Source: CAXGUU01 sp964012875 | Lineage (GTDB): Bacteria; Pseudomonadota; Gammaproteobacteria; Ga0077536 | Assembly (NCBI GenBank): GCA_964012875.1 | Contig: CAXGUU010000153.1 | Coordinates: 1 to 7,779 of the forward strand | Reading direction: 5' to 3' | DNA length: 7,779 nucleotides | Shown here: piece by piece, positions 6,416 through 7,779 of the stretch | Position numbering within the stretch: position 1 is the stretch's first letter | Layout: each line of letters starts with the position of its first letter | The notes under the pieces: model-generated | Database searches by the model: none | Told to the model about the DNA's origin: nothing | Seen by the model: the letters and a program-made list of their open reading frames with translations, nothing else | Program-made: the position numbers and the translations under genes

Positions 6416-6447
6416 TGCCGGGAATATATCGACCATGATATCCGGCA
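6416..6447. repeat. Bulged hairpin in the aprM leader
   Basis: TGCCGG (6416-6421) pairs with CCGGCA (6442-6447), and ATATC (6426-6430) pairs with GATAT (6437-6441). This gives an 11-bp stem with a 4-base bulge (GAAT) and a 6-base loop. It is the longest dyad in the divergent region and would lie in the 5' leader of an apr transcript starting near 6490. There is no T-run on either side that would make it a terminator. Confidence 0.45.
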
Positions 6448-6505
6448 AAGCGGGGGACTGGCGAATCCCAATGCTGTCGCAAAAAAAGCCGCCGCATCAT
6501 ATTAA

Positions 6506-6517
6506 GTGCCTAGGCAC
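6506..6517. promoter_or_regulatory. Perfect 12-bp palindrome, candidate operator
   Basis: GTGCCTAGGCAC is a perfect palindrome directly upstream of the TATGAT-like -10 element read on the - strand. It would lie between the -10 and -35 positions of the aprM promoter. Size and place fit a binding site for a dimeric regulator of apr, of the divergent coiled-coil gene, or of both. No regulator gene is present in the window. Confidence 0.4.
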
Positions 6518-6626
6518 AGACATATCCGGACAGGTCAGAGGGGCCTAAAACGACAATCCGACCAGACTGGCCTCTTATATGTTAGTCTCCGCGGCAAAAA
6601 TTTCCGTATTGAGGCCGTATTTTTAA

Positions 6627-7385
6627 GTGACGCAGGCAGACATTGAGACTCAGTTAAAAGTCTGGAAAGACTTAGCAATCAGTAAGCAAATCCTTATGGG
6701 AGCCGCCACCAAAGCGCTTGGATTGGAACCCGAATGTAGCAGCCATGATCTCAGCACCGCCCTGACCAAGGCGATTGAGCGCGCCGAGGAGGCTGATACC
6801 GCTGTCGGCAGGATGCGCGAGCAAACCGACGAAGAGCTCACCGTGATGAGGGCCAAAGTAGAGTCGTCAGAAAAGGCCCTGGCGGAAATCAAAGAGCAAA
6901 TCAGCGAGGCGGTTGAAGCCCGGGAAGCTGCGGAACGCAGACTGGAGATCGGTAAACGGGACAACGCGGACGCGCTCAAAAAAGCGAAAGCCGACGTCGC
7001 TGACAAGCAGAACGAACTGAAGGCCATTTCCAAGGCGCTTGCCGACACGCCCGAAAACGTCGTCAAAAAGCTCAAGGGACTCAAGAAGCAAAAACTCGAG
7101 GATGCCAAGGCCCGCAGTCGCATCGAAGCGCAGCTGCAGAATACGCGCAAGGAAAAGGCCAAAATCGAGCGGGAGCTCGAACAACAGAGCGAGCGGGTTG
7201 AACAGGTTTCAATCTTGGCCGAAACGATGCGCGAATTGCACGCGCTATGTGAACAGGCCAACGAAAAAATAGGTTCGTTCAGCGAGGACGAAAACGATCG
7301 GATCGATATCCCGGAACTGGACGAAGCATTGCTCGAAAGCGTGACTGGTAAAACGGCCGAAGAGGATCAGCACGCCGAGGCGTGA
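6627..7385 (+). CDS. Unrecognised highly charged coiled-coil protein
   Basis: I do not recognise a named family. The product is 252 residues, with no signal peptide or membrane segment, so probably cytoplasmic. Residues 1-45 form a short, more hydrophobic head (WKDLAISKQILMGAATKALGL). A long Glu/Lys/Arg/Ala-rich coiled coil follows from about 46 to 212, interrupted by a helix break at TPENVV (141-146) and a strongly basic stretch (KKLKGLKKQK, 147-156). The tail from 219 is acidic (SEDENDRIDIPELDEALLE). Two cysteines (C37, C208) are isolated. The start is GTG at 6627 with GAGG (6611-6614) 12 bases upstream, a little far; the next Met is at residue 24. The gene diverges from aprM and shares its control region, which hints at shared regulation only. 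Scaffolding or DNA-associated roles are possible. Low-complexity coils give false homologies to SMC-like proteins, so no function is assigned. Confidence 0.75.
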   Translation: MTQADIETQLKVWKDLAISKQILMGAATKALGLEPECSSHDLSTALTKAIERAEEADTAVGRMREQTDEELTVMRAKVESSEKALAEIKEQISEAVEAREAAERRLEIGKRDNADALKKAKADVADKQNELKAISKALADTPENVVKKLKGLKKQKLEDAKARSRIEAQLQNTRKEKAKIERELEQQSERVEQVSILAETMRELHALCEQANEKIGSFSEDENDRIDIPELDEALLESVTGKTAEEDQHAEA

Positions 7386-7496
7386 ACTGATTGATCCAGG
7401 GTCGTCTCCCTACCAAAGCGCGCCCGGCGGCCTCGGATTCAATCTACCTTGAGCAGGCCTCGCCGTTAATCTCTTCCCCGAGCGGATTACTCAAAT

Positions 7497-7779
7497 ATGA
7501 ACGATCTGTTTTCACCACTGTCTTTCAACCATGGGCCGACGATGAAAAATCGCTTCATGCTGGCTCCGCTGACCAATCAGCAAAGCCACGAGGACGGGAC
7601 GTGCTCAGACGATGAACATCACTGGCTGACCAAGCGCGCCGAAGGCGGCTTCGGGCTCACCATGACCTGTGCATCGCACGTACAGGCCGAGGGCAAAGGT
7701 TTCCCCGGGCAGCTGGGTATATTTTCAGATGATCACCTGCCAGGGCTGACCCGACTTGCCGAGGCCATTAAAAGCAATG
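7497..7779 (+). CDS. Old Yellow Enzyme-type NADH:flavin oxidoreductase, N-terminal part (runs off the window)
   Basis: The 94 visible residues fit the start of the FMN-binding TIM barrel of the Old Yellow Enzyme family, which reduces activated C=C bonds or related substrates with NAD(P)H. The protein begins MNDLFSPLSFNHGP, then KNRFMLAPLTNQQSHEDG, the first barrel strand with the APLT flavin-contact motif. EEH-like DDEHHWLTKRAEGGFGLTMT follows, the usual helix and second strand, and then GQLGIFSDDHLPGL. The start is the only candidate, because an in-frame TAA lies at 7467-7469 with no other start codon between; the ribosome site is weak. The active-site His pair and NADH region lie beyond the window. 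The physiological substrate is unknown and a link to sulfur metabolism is not evident. It may be co-transcribed with the coiled-coil gene 111 bases upstream. Confidence 0.88.
   Translation, partial: MNDLFSPLSFNHGPTMKNRFMLAPLTNQQSHEDGTCSDDEHHWLTKRAEGGFGLTMTCASHVQAEGKGFPGQLGIFSDDHLPGLTRLAEAIKSN

Larger units (their letters stand above)
6343..6626. promoter_or_regulatory. Divergent control region between aprM (-) and the coiled-coil gene (+)
   Basis: These 284 bases should hold the promoters for both directions. On the - strand, TATGAT (complement of 6496-6501) is a good -10-like match, but the sequence 16-18 bases upstream is a poor -35, which would fit an activator-dependent promoter. A transcript starting there would carry a leader of roughly 145 bases before aprM. 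On the + strand, the AT-rich TTATATGTTAG (6575-6585) is the best -10 candidate for the coiled-coil gene, with only a weak -35. Three dyad elements within the region are listed separately. No open frame here looks coding. Confidence 0.5.

Noticed and set aside
6343..6471. 43-residue N-terminal extension of AprM from an ATG at 6471
   Set aside because: No family-like sequence or clear ribosome site; the region contains the bulged hairpin and is better explained as leader.
6650..7261. 203-codon - strand open frame rich in Ser, Cys and Leu
   Set aside because: It mirrors the coiled-coil gene: Glu/Lys/Ala codons read backwards give Ser/Leu/Phe/Cys runs. It has no domain.
7391..7615. 74-codon + strand frame after the coiled-coil gene
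   Set aside because: It starts with TTG and overlaps the well-supported flavin oxidoreductase start in another frame.
1..7779. CRISPR arrays, tRNA or rRNA genes, insertion sequences, attachment sites
   Set aside because: No regularly spaced repeats, cloverleaf-like segments, transposase-like frames or terminal repeats were seen by eye on either strand.

Overview
The window looks like a piece of a chemolithotrophic, sulfur-oxidising proteobacterium, most likely gammaproteobacterial. The base for this is gene content: a flavocytochrome c sulfide dehydrogenase pair (fccA-fccB) lies close to an adenylylsulfate (APS) reductase operon of the aprM-aprB-aprA type, the arrangement known from organisms such as Allochromatium and Thiobacillus. 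The DNA is moderately GC-rich, genes are tightly packed with good Shine-Dalgarno sites, and no mobile element, tRNA, rRNA or CRISPR array is visible. The taxonomic call is inference.

Layout, left to right. (1) 1-400, + strand: C-terminal end of a SulP-type anion transporter, mostly its STAS domain. (2) 553-2141, + strand: fccA (small monoheme cytochrome c, Sec signal) and fccB (Tat-exported flavoprotein), overlapping by ATGA. (3) 2142-2340: convergent gap without a convincing gene. (4) 2341-6342, - strand: a five-gene run in the order aprM, aprB, aprA, a HIT-family nucleotide hydrolase/transferase, and an unrecognised 115-residue protein. (5) 6343-6626: divergent control region with three dyad elements and weak promoter-like sequences. 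(6) 6627-7385, + strand: an unrecognised, highly charged coiled-coil protein. (7) 7497-7779, + strand: the N-terminal part of an Old Yellow Enzyme-type flavin oxidoreductase that runs off the window.

How the parts fit. FccAB oxidises sulfide in the periplasm and passes electrons to cytochrome c. AprBA in the cytoplasm oxidises sulfite with AMP to APS, with AprM as the likely membrane anchor and quinone connection. The usual enzyme for turning APS into sulfate (Sat or an APS:phosphate adenylyltransferase) is absent from the window. The gene after aprA instead encodes a HIT protein, a superfamily in which some members cleave APS to AMP and sulfate. That makes the HIT gene the most interesting candidate here: it may release sulfate and recycle AMP, or guard against APS build-up. 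The SulP fragment could move sulfate or another anion, but substrate and direction cannot be read from the sequence.
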